Source: Karstenula rhodostoma CBS 690.94 (lineage: Eukaryota > Ascomycota > Dothideomycetes > Pleosporales > Didymosphaeriaceae). Taken from it: a DNA stretch of 64,000 bases. The stretch lies in NCBI GenBank assembly GCA_010093485.1, contig MU001493.1, positions 653,599 through 717,598 of the forward strand, in the 5' to 3' direction. The notes under the pieces were generated by a model, which made no database searches, was not told where the DNA came from, and saw only the letters and a program-made list of their open reading frames with translations. The stretch's first letter is position 1; each line of letters starts with the position of its first letter. Both the position numbers and the translations under genes were made by a program. This document shows positions 21,775 to 33,054 of the stretch, one piece after another.

Positions 21775-23546
21775 GCGTGGGACAAGGTAAATTCGTCCTG
21801 TCGGACCTTTCGAAATCGTCAGTGGAGATTAATAGTTGGATGAATATCAGATTACATACGCGACGAGATTGGCATGCTGGCAAACGTTTGGGATTCAGGG
21901 ATTAAAGCTTCAGCTCGGGACGCAGGGTATGAAAGACAATCAGATTCCAATATTGTGTTCCGAAACCGAGAGAATATGCTGTGAAGCATACCATAGAATA
22001 TTCAGTGAAAATTAGCGCACGATTGCCGCTCAAGATGGCTGTATCAGCACCCAAATATATAGTGTTGCAAAAGTTTTTGTAACCAGCGGTAGATGGTGCG
22101 TGCACATATGGTGGCTGAATCGAGGACTGGAGACTTACGTGGGACTTGTCGGGTGGTGGACCTTGCACCTTGCATGAGCGGCCATCAACGGCTGCCCAGT
22201 GCAGGATTCTAGTCGGGCATAAACCAATGAGTGTCCAGCCAAGATCACTTTTCTACGATGTCACGGGCCTCTTTCCAGCAGTAGCCTTCCCGGCGTTATA
22301 GTTGCACGCAGGAAGTCCGTCCGGTCAGGCTCATTTGGGTATGGTATGGCGTTTAGGGTCGTTTGCGACGGTCATGTCATCGACGGGGCATGTGCGATGC
22401 CGGTCGTCAGCCTGCAGGAAATGCCTGCAGGTCGGCACTGCCGCGCTTAATTGCACCGGTGCACATACGTGTTCTGCACCCCTGGAATGAGAAGGTAAAA
22501 CCAAGACCTGATATACGGGCAGACAAAGTCCGACTCGCGACGGCGGTGCGAAATGAGCTGTTTGGTCGCAGCTAGCAGGGTCATCACGTGATGCAACAAG
22601 GCTGAACGGCGTGTTTATCTTTGTTCTGCAACGTGTGTGCCTTCTTTCAGTTGGAAAGGGACGCCGAGATATCGATGCGATGTGTGATAGAAGCACACCG
22701 CGACGGACTACCCAAAGTTCTCTTTTCTTCTGGACCCATGTTAGATATATCTCAGAAGCTCAGAAAAGTCTTCCATATCAACCCAGTAGCATATCTGTAC
22801 TGCATTTGTCAAGCCTCTGAGTCTGAAAAATTCGATAACTTTATGTATTGCAAGCAGCTTACCATCCCAGCTTCTCGTATCGTCCTTGCAAGACTATTCT
22901 GTACACGTTTTTTCTGCGCGCTGGGTCGGAAAATCTGATGATGTTTCCATGAGGCGTTTACTTGTTGAGAGCTGTTCGAAGTCTCTGGATTTTGGCACCC
23001 CACATAATTCCTGTATTGCGTTTTGCCGCGGCTTGCAGAAGTGCGCGAGGAGTAGACAATCGGTTTACCTGTTGAGTCTTGGATTCTGGCAAGAACCTGA
23101 AGCCCGTCGGCAACAATCTGACCGTACGACAATATGATACGCTTCAGACTTGATAATTGCACAGTGGCGAACACATCGGAAACCTAGTCCGCCCCACATG
23201 AGAAAACTATATCACTTGAACCAATATTCGAAGACGCGAAAAAGCTTTTAAGGAGTTAGCTCTGTGTAGAGCACGAGTTAGCGTTTGGTCTAATTCTGGT
23301 AAGCTAACAGTTGAGTGGTTGCCTAGCTTGCACGTTGCTTCCTACTGGTTCAAGTATCCCAACACCGAGCATCTAATAATCGGTACCTGCGATTCACACA
23401 ACACAAAACCATATTAGCATATCCCCAAGTATATATAATTACCCCTGCGACCTCGAAGCCCCCTCACCAACCTCCCCCGTCTCCCCTGACAAGCCCTACT
23501 CTACTAGCCACCCATCCGCAACGCTCCCGCGTTCCACAGCCACACC
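21775..23546. other. Intergenic, 1.8 kb without recognisable gene
   Basis: Open frames on both strands (21902-22168 minus, 22331-22696 minus, 22621-22938 plus) match nothing known and lack splice support. CAACAAGGCTGA recurs at 22594-22605 next to CACGTG. TGCCGCGGCTTGCAGAAG at 23024-23041 also occurs at 8879-8896. Confidence 0.45.
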
Positions 23547-24752
23547 ATGCCCGTCACCGTCGCCATAGCCAACCACGGCGCCAACTCAATCGACCTCTCA
23601 AAATGGGCCTGGCGAAGAACGACCACGCACGACGAACTCCTGCCCTTCTGGGAACAAAAAAAGAGTAAAGGCGTAATCCAGTCCTCGATACCCCCGACCG
23701 CGTACCTCGAGAAGCACATCGCACCTTCAGTGAACGGACTCGTGTGGGCCGCGTACCACGCATACAGCAAACACCACCACCTCACGCTGCGACCCGAGGA
23801 CATCTGGTTCGCCATCATCTCCCAGCTGAGCTTCTACATCAACGCGCACGCAGAGGACCTCCGGTCACTGTTCGTCGCCCACGAGGGACGGAAGAAGCTC
23901 GTCGTCGATGCTGCGGGGTCACTCCTCACCGTCGACTTCGGGCAGATCGCGAAGAACCTCGCAGACATGATCCAGGAGAACGTCACGCGGCCCGATCTGC
24001 AGAAATGGATCGTACCCTCCTTCAGCACGACCACCGCATCCGACCGCGCCGTCGCCGCCGTGCTTTTCATGGGCGCAATGCAGAAGTATTTCTCCTACGG
24101 CGCCTGTCTAGCCTGCGGCATCCCCTCCGTCACGCTCCTCGGCGAGCAAGCCGACTGGGAAAACATCCTGCAGCGACTCGACGTGCTGCCCGAGTTTGGC
24201 GCCGAGCCAGCAGCCTTTGCGGCGCTCCTGCGGCCCGTGCTCCAGGGCTTCATCGCTACCTTCGATAGCGACCACACGCCGGCTACGCGGGACTTCTGGG
24301 GCCGCATCGCCCACAGGGTCTCCGGCGGCAGCGGCCCGGCCTATCTTTCGGGGTGGATCACGGCGTTCTGCTTCTGGGACGCGCACGGGAAGTCTATTCG
24401 CAAGAGATGTTGGTTCGACGGCTCCCGCGATGCGGCCTGCAAGGTGGAATTTGAGGATATCCCGAATGGATATGCGACTGTGCCGCTTACTGTCAATGAC
24501 AACGGGAAGGAATACTTTATGACTATGGTGGCGGGATCTTTTGGCATCGAAGCTTCCAGGAGGCAGGAGGTGACGGGTGTTGAGGACGGCGATGCTACCG
24601 CTGAGGATGAGAGCGGGTCGGATACCACGCTAAGCGGTGATGGCGCTGGAACGGAGCGTCAGGATGCGGTGCTGGATTCCATCAGGCCTGTGACGGGGTG
24701 GATGATGTATCATACGAACACCTTCGAAGACGGCCACATCAAGGACCTCTAA
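23547..24752 (+). CDS. DUF4419 domain protein
   Basis: A single exon encodes 401 aa. Recognisable DUF4419 features are the early VNGLVWAAYHAYSKHHHLTL followed by RPEDIWFAIISQLSFYINAH, the central FSTTTASDRAVAAVLFMGAM with KYFSYGACLACGIPSVTLLG, and later SGGSGPAYLSGWITAFCFWD. The family is widespread in fungi, and its biochemical role is not established. There is no signal peptide or membrane segment, so a cytosolic protein is expected. The C-terminal ~60 residues are acidic and variable. Promoter sequence before the ATG is CT/CA-rich with a TATATAATT at about 23434. Confidence 0.85.
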   Translation: MPVTVAIANHGANSIDLSKWAWRRTTTHDELLPFWEQKKSKGVIQSSIPPTAYLEKHIAPSVNGLVWAAYHAYSKHHHLTLRPEDIWFAIISQLSFYINAHAEDLRSLFVAHEGRKKLVVDAAGSLLTVDFGQIAKNLADMIQENVTRPDLQKWIVPSFSTTTASDRAVAAVLFMGAMQKYFSYGACLACGIPSVTLLGEQADWENILQRLDVLPEFGAEPAAFAALLRPVLQGFIATFDSDHTPATRDFWGRIAHRVSGGSGPAYLSGWITAFCFWDAHGKSIRKRCWFDGSRDAACKVEFEDIPNGYATVPLTVNDNGKEYFMTMVAGSFGIEASRRQEVTGVEDGDATAEDESGSDTTLSGDGAGTERQDAVLDSIRPVTGWMMYHTNTFEDGHIKDL

Positions 24753-25105
24753 CGTGTTCCAAATGGATTGGGAGAATCGAGTTGATCGGAGGTTGTAATG
24801 GTAGCGTCGTTGCGGTTAAAAGATGGTTAGAGTGTTTGTAAACGTTGTCCAAATTCAAAAAAAAAATAAAAAAAAATAAAAAAATTACGGAAATAGTACA
24901 AGGGCGTTGTATTCTGGTGGCCAAGGCTTCCGTGGTTAGCCTATCATCTGCTTTGTAGTGAACACCGTCCCAGTACTAATCTACCTCGTCCGTGGCTCGA
25001 ACGTAAACATTACATGTGAATCTTCCATCGTCGTGACCAAGGCGCGGGAGTCGTCGAAGTCTGGCTTCCCCTAGCACATCTGCTGGCCTGGTCACACCTT
25101 CTAGC
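24753..25105. other. Convergent spacer, A-rich tract
   Basis: Contains an A-tract (about 24858-24885, runs of A broken by single T) on the plus strand. It probably holds the 3' ends of both flanking genes. No gene. Confidence 0.5.
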
Positions 25106-26563
25106 TCACACCAAACCTGGCATATCTGAAAAATCCGGCATATCATCGAATTCATCCTCATCTTCCCACTCTTCATCCTCGTAGTCATATCCGCCGCCAA
25201 ACCCCTCAAAAAGCTCTCCCGGCGTTATATCGGCTTCGAGGAGCATCCTCTCGTATTCAAATTCCATCTTTTCCACCTCCCTTTTGATAGCGACATCCTC
25301 TGGTACCATCTGCCGTGCCAGCTCCAACGTCCTTATCGCCTCTATCATACCGACCGGCTCGCCGTTCAGCAGCGAGTCGGCTTTCCGGCACATTGCCTGT
25401 CTGAACAGGAGTTTGGCCAGCTGCGCATCCGATGGTTCCCAGGCATAGTCCTGCTTCCACCAGTTGGGCTGGCGTGAGTTCATGACCCTGTCGATCTGCT
25501 GCTCTGCGAGCGAGAGGTAGATATGGGCGTGGTGCGTACGAGGGTAGCCACGGATCGGCTTTTCGATCCCGCTGAGCTGGACGTGCGTAATGTTCAAGCA
25601 CATGAGGAAGTAGAGCTCGACCACAGCGTCGATAAATGCGGTGTCGCCTTGGACACAAAGATTTTTCCAAGAGCTGCTTTGGTGGATGCGTTCGATGTCG
25701 TTGACGGCCTCTTCCCATGTTTGCGATGCTGCACGTAGTTCGTTGGCCTTGAAATAGTCGTTCCCGCTTTGCTTGACGGCTCGGAGATCTGAGAGAACGG
25801 TCTGTGCATCTATCCATTCATCCTGGGCGATATCTTCCTTGACGGCGCTAGCGAGGCTTGGTTCCACACCGGTAATCTTGATGTTCTCAACACCGCGTAA
25901 TTTTGCTCGAAATGGGGCCAGGAGCTTTTCTTGCGTTCCCGGCTCATTGAAGAATGGCTCGAGCAACTGTCTCTGCTTGGAAGAGTTTGACTCAAGACAA
26001 GGTGCTACAACGATGCTGATATCAAGCGTCTTCCCTAAATTCGGCATGTGCACATTGCCCAGCGTTCTGATCAAACCTGCACAGTCTTCGCCCAGAATCA
26101 TGCAGTGCACCGCCTTCTTGTTTGCGGTTGTAACAAGGTGATGGTCATCTGGGTTAAACCATGCCAGACCCTCAGGCACGACCGACACAGCCATCGTGTA
26201 GCCTTTAAAAGCTTCCACCGCGGGCTCATGATGGCAGATGACACGCCGAGTGGACGTCTCCAGCATATGATTGAGCGGCAGTCCACCGAAGAACTTGACG
26301 TGGATGAAGCGGTTAGTTTTGACCATCACGTCGTAGGCCTCGTAGTAAATTTGCTTATTGACACGAAGGATAGCTGGGTGAATGGTGCGGACGTAGTAGC
26401 CACACGGCTTGTGCTCGACTACATCGTTGACACCGTGAGATGGTGCTGCTTTGAATTCGCAGAGGAGGGATTCGTAGATTGTGTCCCGCAGTTCGGGTGG
26501 CAGGTCCAAGAAGCGGAAGCTGAGGGGTCCCGTTCCCTCACGGCGGGCAGTGCTATCGGGCAT
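25106..26563 (-). CDS. F-box-like/2EXR protein with TPR-like C-terminal half
   Basis: The single exon from the ATG at 26563 gives 485 aa; the open frame extends 35 codons further upstream without an ATG. Near the N-terminus is FLDLPPELRDTIYESLL, the F-box-like opening common in fungal proteins, followed by AILRVNKQIYYEAYDV. The second half has a TPR-like repeat (KQSGNDYFKANELRAASQTW, then ALRTLELARQMVPED-type helices). The last 40 residues are very acidic (EDEEWEDEDEFDD). F-box-like proteins recruit substrates to SCF ligases, but the 2EXR type is poorly understood, so the function is a family guess. Confidence 0.75.
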   Translation of the reverse strand: MPDSTARREGTGPLSFRFLDLPPELRDTIYESLLCEFKAAPSHGVNDVVEHKPCGYYVRTIHPAILRVNKQIYYEAYDVMVKTNRFIHVKFFGGLPLNHMLETSTRRVICHHEPAVEAFKGYTMAVSVVPEGLAWFNPDDHHLVTTANKKAVHCMILGEDCAGLIRTLGNVHMPNLGKTLDISIVVAPCLESNSSKQRQLLEPFFNEPGTQEKLLAPFRAKLRGVENIKITGVEPSLASAVKEDIAQDEWIDAQTVLSDLRAVKQSGNDYFKANELRAASQTWEEAVNDIERIHQSSSWKNLCVQGDTAFIDAVVELYFLMCLNITHVQLSGIEKPIRGYPRTHHAHIYLSLAEQQIDRVMNSRQPNWWKQDYAWEPSDAQLAKLLFRQAMCRKADSLLNGEPVGMIEAIRTLELARQMVPEDVAIKREVEKMEFEYERMLLEADITPGELFEGFGGGYDYEDEEWEDEDEFDDMPDFSDMPGLV

Positions 26564-27036
26564 TTTACGTGGCTGGAAATGCTCTTTTTGGGAAAGTGAT
26601 TCTTCCAGAGCGCGGTTCCTTTTCTTGCGATATTGATGAAGTCGCGCGAGAGTGAGGTTACAATACACGTAACAGCCGAGGCGGGCGGGCCCGCAATTTC
26701 TACGCCAAGCCTAGTTCGGCAACGTTCCAAACATTTCCTTCACGATGATTAATCTTGGGCGATAAACCCAAGCAGCACCGAGTTAACTGTGGTAGAATGA
26801 TTGCAGAGTCGCGGCGGAGAGTTCCACGTCACCACTGTACCTAGAGATGAGGCTTACGTGTTATCACGTGACACTAAATTCGAGTGGGCACCTGCACTCA
26901 AGCCGTCTTCTGGTTATTCACTGGTGGCTACTTCAACACACCACACACCATCCAAGACATGTATCAAAAAAGAATGTATTTACATTGTTCCTCTAAATCC
27001 CATCTATATACACCACATCCACTCCCCATTCTACGC
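26564..27036. other. Spacer between F-box-like gene and GH7 gene
   Basis: Promoter of the F-box-like gene and 3' region of GH7. TATCACGTGACAC at about 26860 is the only notable motif. Confidence 0.4.
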
Positions 27037-28334
27037 CTATTCCTCTCTGGCCCACCTAGGTTTCTTCGCCGAGAAAGTCGTCGCAATATCCCCCCACCTA
27101 ATGTTGCTAAAAACCACACTAGGCGCCTTCTCGACCTGGCGAATGACCTTCGGATCACCCTCGGTCGCATTGCAAGGCCCCGCGTTGCCACTGTCAAGCC
27201 AGTTCATGAAGCCGCCCTCGTCCCACCAGATGCTCATAGCGAGGACCATGCCCCTGCTCATAGCGCCGCCCATTCCCTTCATGCCGCCGAGGCGTGTGAA
27301 GTCGCTTGCGCCGTTGGCGCTGCAGTACGCGTCGTTCATGACCACGGTGGAGGCGGCGTCCTCGATGATCTTTCCGTTTTGGATGTACTTGCGGACGATG
27401 GACTGGAGGGTGCCGCTGGAGGCTGGGAACTGCGTGACGACGGTGAAGGGCTTGGAGGTGTCGACTTTGCCGCCAGGCTTGTAGTAGGATTTGTCCGTGG
27501 TGTAGGGGTTCTTGCCGCAGCCGTTTTTGTCGCAGAGGCCCGTCTTGGTGCACTCGTCTCCCGTGCAGCCGAAGATGGAATCTTTGCTGCAGGGGTGGGG
27601 TGCGACTTGGGTGGCGACCTTGTTGGCTTCCCAGATGTCGAGCTCGTTGCAGCAGACGCCTTTGGCGGCGATGTTACCCTGGGTCGCATTAGGGTGGATT
27701 TCCACTTGGGATTGGGCGATGTTCAACTTACGACGCCGTTGTACCAGGGAGTGACGTAGCATTGCGCATCGCAGTACCCGGTTCCGTAAGTAGCACCTCC
27801 GGGGTTCAACGCGGATCGACCACCCGAAGCTGCCATCTCTGACATATACAGAGCACCGTTCATGCCGCACGGCAACTTCGAGACGTCGACGTCGAAGGTG
27901 AACTCTTGGCCGGTCAATTTGATCATCTCGTATTCCTTCTCATTGGGCGCCAAAAGGTACACCCTAGGGCTGGAAACGCCGCCGTCTTTGTTGTACATGT
28001 TCATGGTGAGTGCATCGCCCTTGGTGGTCAAGCCGCTGGCAGCGTAGTCGGAGTTTCCCTCCAAGACGCAGTTCTTTGCGCATGTTGCCTCATCCGGGCA
28101 CGCAATCGGGTCGGGTCCGCTTCCCCAGTTGCCACATCCTTTCGTGGTGTCGTTCTTCTGGTGGATCCAGTGCGAAGCCGAATCAAGCACGATAGCCGAT
28201 TGCTGGGCCTTGCAACCGCGAGCCTTTGTGCACTTGTACGTGGTGAGCTTGGGGTGTACCTCCTTCGTAGTGCCTAAAGATTGGGCGGCAGCGAGACCAA
28301 GGAGAACCGCAGCGGCAAGAACGTAGGGCGCCAT
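27037..28334 (-). CDS. Secreted GH7 endo-beta-1,4-glucanase/cellobiohydrolase
   Basis: Exons 28334-27732 and 27678-27037 join to 414 aa across a 53-nt intron. The protein starts with a signal peptide (MAPYVLAAAVLLGLAAAQS). The GH7 catalytic motif appears as CCNELDIWEAN: E213 is the expected nucleophile and E218 the acid/base. Other landmarks are LPCGMNGALYMSEM, GYCDAQC and the closing SNIRWGDIATTFS. The length and cysteine pattern fit a catalytic domain alone; there is no Ser/Thr linker or CBM1. The CCNE motif and compact length favour an endoglucanase, but loop deletions were not compared. It acts outside the cell on cellulose. The Leu in ELD (usually Met) is a conservative change. Confidence 0.92.
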
Positions 28335-29825
28335 TATATGGTAGCAAAGAGTGGCGAACGAAGACGATGTTATTGCGTGATGGTAGTAGTGTCAGAGGAA
28401 CGTCGAATGAACTTATAGGCCTGCGTCTGGCATCCTCCTTGACCCGGTACAATGGCAGTTATTGAGAGGTACTTTACTTGCCTTTGCGCCAATCCCGCCA
28501 GGCCTGAGATCCCGGCTCCAACCCCAGTTCCAGAGATTCGAGATCGTGTGTTCGCGAAGTTTTCCCGCGAGCTCGAGCTGCCATTGACCAATCATCCGAG
28601 GCAAGTAATTAATCGGCACGACTCCTCAACCTCGGAGATAGAGCCCTGCGTCCCGCATACATCGCGTGGGTCTCGACTAGCCTCGAAAGGTGCGGAAAGA
28701 AGGCTTCTCGAAGGTTTTGGAACAATCATGTGAGAAGTATAGCCAATCTACGGGGCTCGGTCTAAGTGCGTTTATATTGCGGCTAATTACCAGTAGCTTG
28801 GCGAGCAGGTCGTAACCGGGTTTTGATAGCGTGGGAGAAGCCAAGTGTGCGGGTGGTCCTGAACTAGTGGGAGATCCCATCCGGCAGTGCTGTCTTGCTG
28901 CAATTGATCATTGCGCCTCTGTGTGAATGGTTGTGAATGTCAAGAGGCTAGTTGCAGAAACCAGTCTCGATTGTCCACCTTCCTTAAAAAGCAATCAAAG
29001 CGACTCTTTATAGGCATATGTATCTATTACTTTAACAGCGGGCCCTGTGCATTATATTAGTGTGCGCTTAAACTTGGGGCGAGACGTTATTGGGGAGAAC
29101 GATGTAGAGGCGATCTGCTAGGAACATCGGCGCGAGATGCCCGCCGCCAAGGGTTACGGGACACCACGGCACACGTGCGTCGGGCAGTATGTAGGCTGCA
29201 CGACATTGGCATGGACGAAGTAGGATGAAGCATGTGACAGTGAAGTGAGAAGACGATGGCATCTCTCCGAAAGCCAGGTGGCGCATTTGTGTTATTCCCA
29301 AAGAAGCTAGCGTAATATGCCCGTGATTTTCTGATTGTTGACACGAACCACAAAGTGGTGTCCCATAGAGTGATAAACAAAAATATGGGCTACCGCCCAG
29401 ATATATGCATTCCAGTTGCAAGATAGAATCCACAACATTGATGTGTTTCCCCTCCCCAACATCTGCAATCTTGTCATAGTAGTACATGTAACCCTTAGGG
29501 ATACGTCCCTTCCAGCCCAGCTTAGGAGGTTAGCGATGAACTTGCACATGATGGCCCTCTCAAAGATACCAAATTTTGCCGCGACTTCCCCGGCGTCCAC
29601 GACGATGCCACCAGGCTTTGTCGCAGATGTGTGCATGGAGCCAAAGAGGTGATTGAAGGAAGTCGGTTGCGAGCGCATCACGAAGCATGCCGAATCCTGA
29701 AACGACTGATCCCAAAATCCCAATCCTTTCATCGCAATGCAATCTGTCGTATCTTTCCCAGACTGAACACCCCACCATCCCCCTCCCACTCCTCCCCAAC
29801 ACCCTTCCACAATCAACCGCAATCC
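28335..29825. other. GH7 promoter and spacer with a dispersed repeat
   Basis: Upstream region of GH7 to about 28700. The remainder holds no recognised gene. A 77-bp dispersed repeat lies at 29323-29399 (separate entry). C-rich tracts occur around 29770-29860. Confidence 0.5.
29323..29399. repeat. Dispersed repeat copy 1
   Basis: Seventy-seven bases match 48708-48784 without gaps. They differ at ten positions, all of them transitions (C/T or A/G), the pattern expected after RIP. Read on the minus strand, both copies encode a similar peptide (HIFVYxxxGHHFxVRVNNQ). That may be a relic of a coding transposon or simply the result of conservation of the DNA. Confidence 0.75.
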
Positions 29826-31442
29826 TCACACCCTCTCAATCCCCTCCCCCCTCCCCAAATCCTTCCCATCGGCCGACTCCCGCTTCTCACGATGTCCCGC
29901 CGCCTCCGCCATATCCCCATCCGCATGGACATCCATACTGCGGCCCCTAAACTCAGGCCCAACCAACGTAAGAATAATGACATACACATAAACACACCCC
30001 ATAAAGATACATATAACCTTTCCATACTGGTACCTTTTTACACTACCCTTGTTCGGAAGCGGAAACCTCTCACCAATAGTCGACTCGATAGTCGAGGAAG
30101 CCGAAGAAACCAGATTACCCAGCTGATACGAGGTGCCTACGACGAACGTGCGGAATGAGCCTGGGGATAACTCCATGAGGTGGATGGGGATGACGCCCCA
30201 AGCGCCCTGGACGCAAAACTGCTCGAAGAAGGCGGCGGCGATGATCTTGGTGCTGCTGGTGTAGGTGTAAGGGTATAGCAATGCACCGCCAACTATGCTG
30301 ATGACGATGATGCTGAAGCGCCTTCCGAAGATGGACGAGCAGTACCCGATGATGGTGCCGCCGCAGATGGCGCCTAGGTTCGCGACGACTTGCGTCACGG
30401 TGACGGCGTCGGCGGAGAAGTTGTATTGGTTGCTGAGCATTGTGGGATACAGGTCCTGCGAGCCGTGCGACATGAAGTTGAAACCGGCCATGAGGAGGAC
30501 CATGTAGATGAGGAGGAGCCAGTGTTTTTTGAGGGCGACTTTGCCTTCGTTGAGGAATACTTTGGCGGCGTTGGGGGTTTCTTCGCGGATGCGTTTGCGC
30601 TCGAGGTAGGCTTGGGTTTCGGGGAGGCAGAGGCGGAAGGCAATGATGAGGACGGGGGGGCCGGCGCCGAACCAGAAGAGCTGGATAGCTGGGTTAGTTG
30701 GCAAGTTTCTTGGAGGGATGGTGGTAGCCTACAGGGCGCCAGCCGTGGCCAACGGTGTTTACGAAGGCGCGGGCGAAGACGGTGGCGAGGAGGTAGCCAA
30801 AGGCGTAGCCTTGCTGGAGCATGCCGGAGATGAGGCCACGAGCTTCTTCGGGGCAGTCTTCGAGCGCTGAAGAAAAGTCAGTTTCATGCCCTTCCCCCCC
30901 TTCAAGCACCCCAGAAAATCGTATTCCTTACCTGTAGCGGCAGCGTTACCGTATAGACCTCCCATTGCAATACCAAACAGTGCCCTCACGGCCAAAAAGC
31001 TCTTATACGACGAGCAGAATCCGGTTCCCAGCTCCAACACAATGAAAAGCACATTGTTGATGACGAACGGCCACTTTCTCCCGTAGCGATCTGCCGCCAG
31101 TCCAAAGATGATACTGCCCACAGAACGCAGCATCAATACGAGAGTTATGCCCCACGTGATGTCTGTTTTCGTCTTCCCAAACGACTCCGCCAGATCCTCC
31201 ACCGTCAACGAAACAGTGAAAAAGTCAAACGCATCCCAGGACCAGGCGCAGAACGCAACCAGGAAGAACATCCATTGCTGGAAATTGAGCAAGCGCAGGA
31301 GGCGGATAGGATTGGAGACCTTGGCCATGGGCGGCTTCAGTGTGGAAAAGCGCGTCGCGATGTAGCGGCCAGCGGACATTTGAGCGGCGGGCTGGGCGGT
31401 GCCCAGCTCGTTGGGGGGGTAATGCTCCTTCGATGTATCCAT
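29826..31442 (-). CDS. Jen-family monocarboxylate transporter (MFS)
   Basis: Exons 31442-30932, 30866-30733 and 30680-29826 encode 499 aa; both introns are 52-65 nt. The protein is a 12-helix MFS carrier. The Jen signature NFMSHGSQDLYPT occurs at residues 283-295, with WDAFDFFTVSLT in helix 1, LAADRYGRKW between helices 2 and 3, and LPETQAYLERKR before the central loop. Jen proteins import lactate, pyruvate or related carboxylates with protons across the plasma membrane, and in fungi they are usually glucose-repressed. Substrate choice cannot be read from sequence. The upstream GTG-initiated extension was rejected in favour of the ATG of MDTSKEHY. The tail is charged and Gly-rich. Confidence 0.9.
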
Positions 31443-33054
31443 TGTGGGTGGGGAGCTCTCTGGAGACGGAGACGTCAACGCGGAATGCGATGGAGTAGCT
31501 TGTAGCACAGCGTTGCGTGTGCAGTGCGCGCGAAGTGATTCAGTCCAGACCTGGTCCCCGGGCCTCTTCAGCGCCTATCTCGCGAGCCAAAGCGTTGTCA
31601 CAAGAACTCAACCCACAAGGCAAAAAAGCGTGCGAGAGAAACGAACCCCTCTCCACAGCGCGCGTAGTCCAGCTTTTAACTCCCCTCCCCCAACTCCAAC
31701 ATACCCCAGTCACCGATCGGCGCCCTCACCTCCCCCTCGACATCATTCCCGCTCTTTCACTTCCCCCTCCCATGAGTCATGACACCACCACCCCCCCCCA
31801 GCGCTATTTCCCCACCTGTGCTTAACCCCGTAGGTTCATCCCCCGCCAATCACCCCAGGCGGATGGACGCAGGCGTAGGGATGGCACGGGCGGGCCACGC
31901 ATGCCGAGCAGGTCAAGAATGCTTGGCCGAGCGAACAAGGCCGGCGCGTGTGCCGCCTTGACGCCGTTAAGGCGCCATGGCACATGAGCACAAAGGCTTG
32001 TCGCGAGGCCGCCGACGTCACCGTTGCCGATGCGATGCCCGTTTTCACTCGCATCGCATCGTGGGCGACCTCCCAGACTCAAGGCCAACATGGTGAAACC
32101 GACCATGTCTGCGTGTCTGCAGCCTTCCGTGCATCGTCTCGATATGAGGGCCCGCACCCGGCGGATCGGCAAGTCGGAGGATTGCGTCGTAGCTTCAGCG
32201 CGGGAAGCCCGATGCGGGTGAACGCAGATGCAACGGCGCGTCGGTGTGCTGCGCTGGTTCCGCGCTATGCCGTAGCGCTGCGACCCGGTGATAACACGGG
32301 CAGAGTCCAGAGGCGTAAGCATGCATGCTGTGGGCGTTGCGGATCGCTTGTTTCCGCGGCGGGTTGGAGAGCAGACATCTGGACGTGTAGCGCGAAGGAC
32401 CTGGAGGCGAAATGCACACCTGAGTGCCGACCTCATCCTTCCCACCTCCACCCACCATCCACAACGAACGATAACACAGCATGACCCTAAGACTGCATGT
32501 TAGCTTCGTCGTGTACGTCGCCTCCGTAAGACAGTCAAAGGCACGGATGTACGTGGATGATGAAAGTGGCAGCAAGGTACCATGGTTCGTGTTCCGTGGG
32601 TGGCTGGAGGTAGGCGCGTTCCTCCGAGCGAAAGGAAGGTGCGACGAACGCGAATCTGCGCATCGTACCGGTGTTTCTTCCGCCAGAACACCACTCCAGA
32701 GCTTGCAAATAGTCGCCTGATGGGACATTCAGCAAGCATGCACCAAGCAACGTATGTTCAGTATCCTTTCCGAATCCGTACCGTAGAAATTGGATACTCC
32801 CGGTTGAGCTGAATTAGGTTAGATTGTTTTCTACCCCAATCATGTAAGCTATATAGCGTTCTGACCCCGCTTTTACGATCTATTCTGTTTTCTGGTTAGT
32901 TCGCTTATCCATAGCTCAACCGGGAGCATCCAATTTCTACGGTATGCATGTGCGTGAATATCAATCTCAGCCAAAAGCATCTCATCGCTCCATGCCGTGC
33001 CACGCTCTAACGCCGTCTAAATGCCTTCGATCTAAACTATACTTACACCCTCCA
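31443..33054. other. Spacer upstream of the Jen gene, containing a MITE
   Basis: Promoter of the Jen-type gene, C-rich near 31680-31800. The G/C-rich 31850-32750 has overlapping frames on both strands but no recognised protein. A Tc1/mariner-type MITE is at 32781-32942. Confidence 0.5.
32781..32942. mobile_element. MITE, Tc1/mariner type, 162 bp
   Basis: Terminal inverted repeats of 30 bp, 32781-32810 and 32913-32942, begin CCGTAGAAATTGG and match with one mismatch. Each end is flanked by TA (32779-32780 and 32943-32944), the target duplication of the Tc1/mariner superfamily. The 102-bp interior has no open frame. The near-perfect arms suggest fairly recent insertion. Confidence 0.85.

Noticed and set aside
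22331..22696. 121-codon minus-strand frame in the accessory stretch
   Set aside because: Overlaps comparable frames on the other strand and has no motif or membrane segment.
31443..31508. Longer N-terminus for the Jen-type transporter
   Set aside because: The extension begins at GTG and not ATG; the ATG at 31442 is the first proper start.
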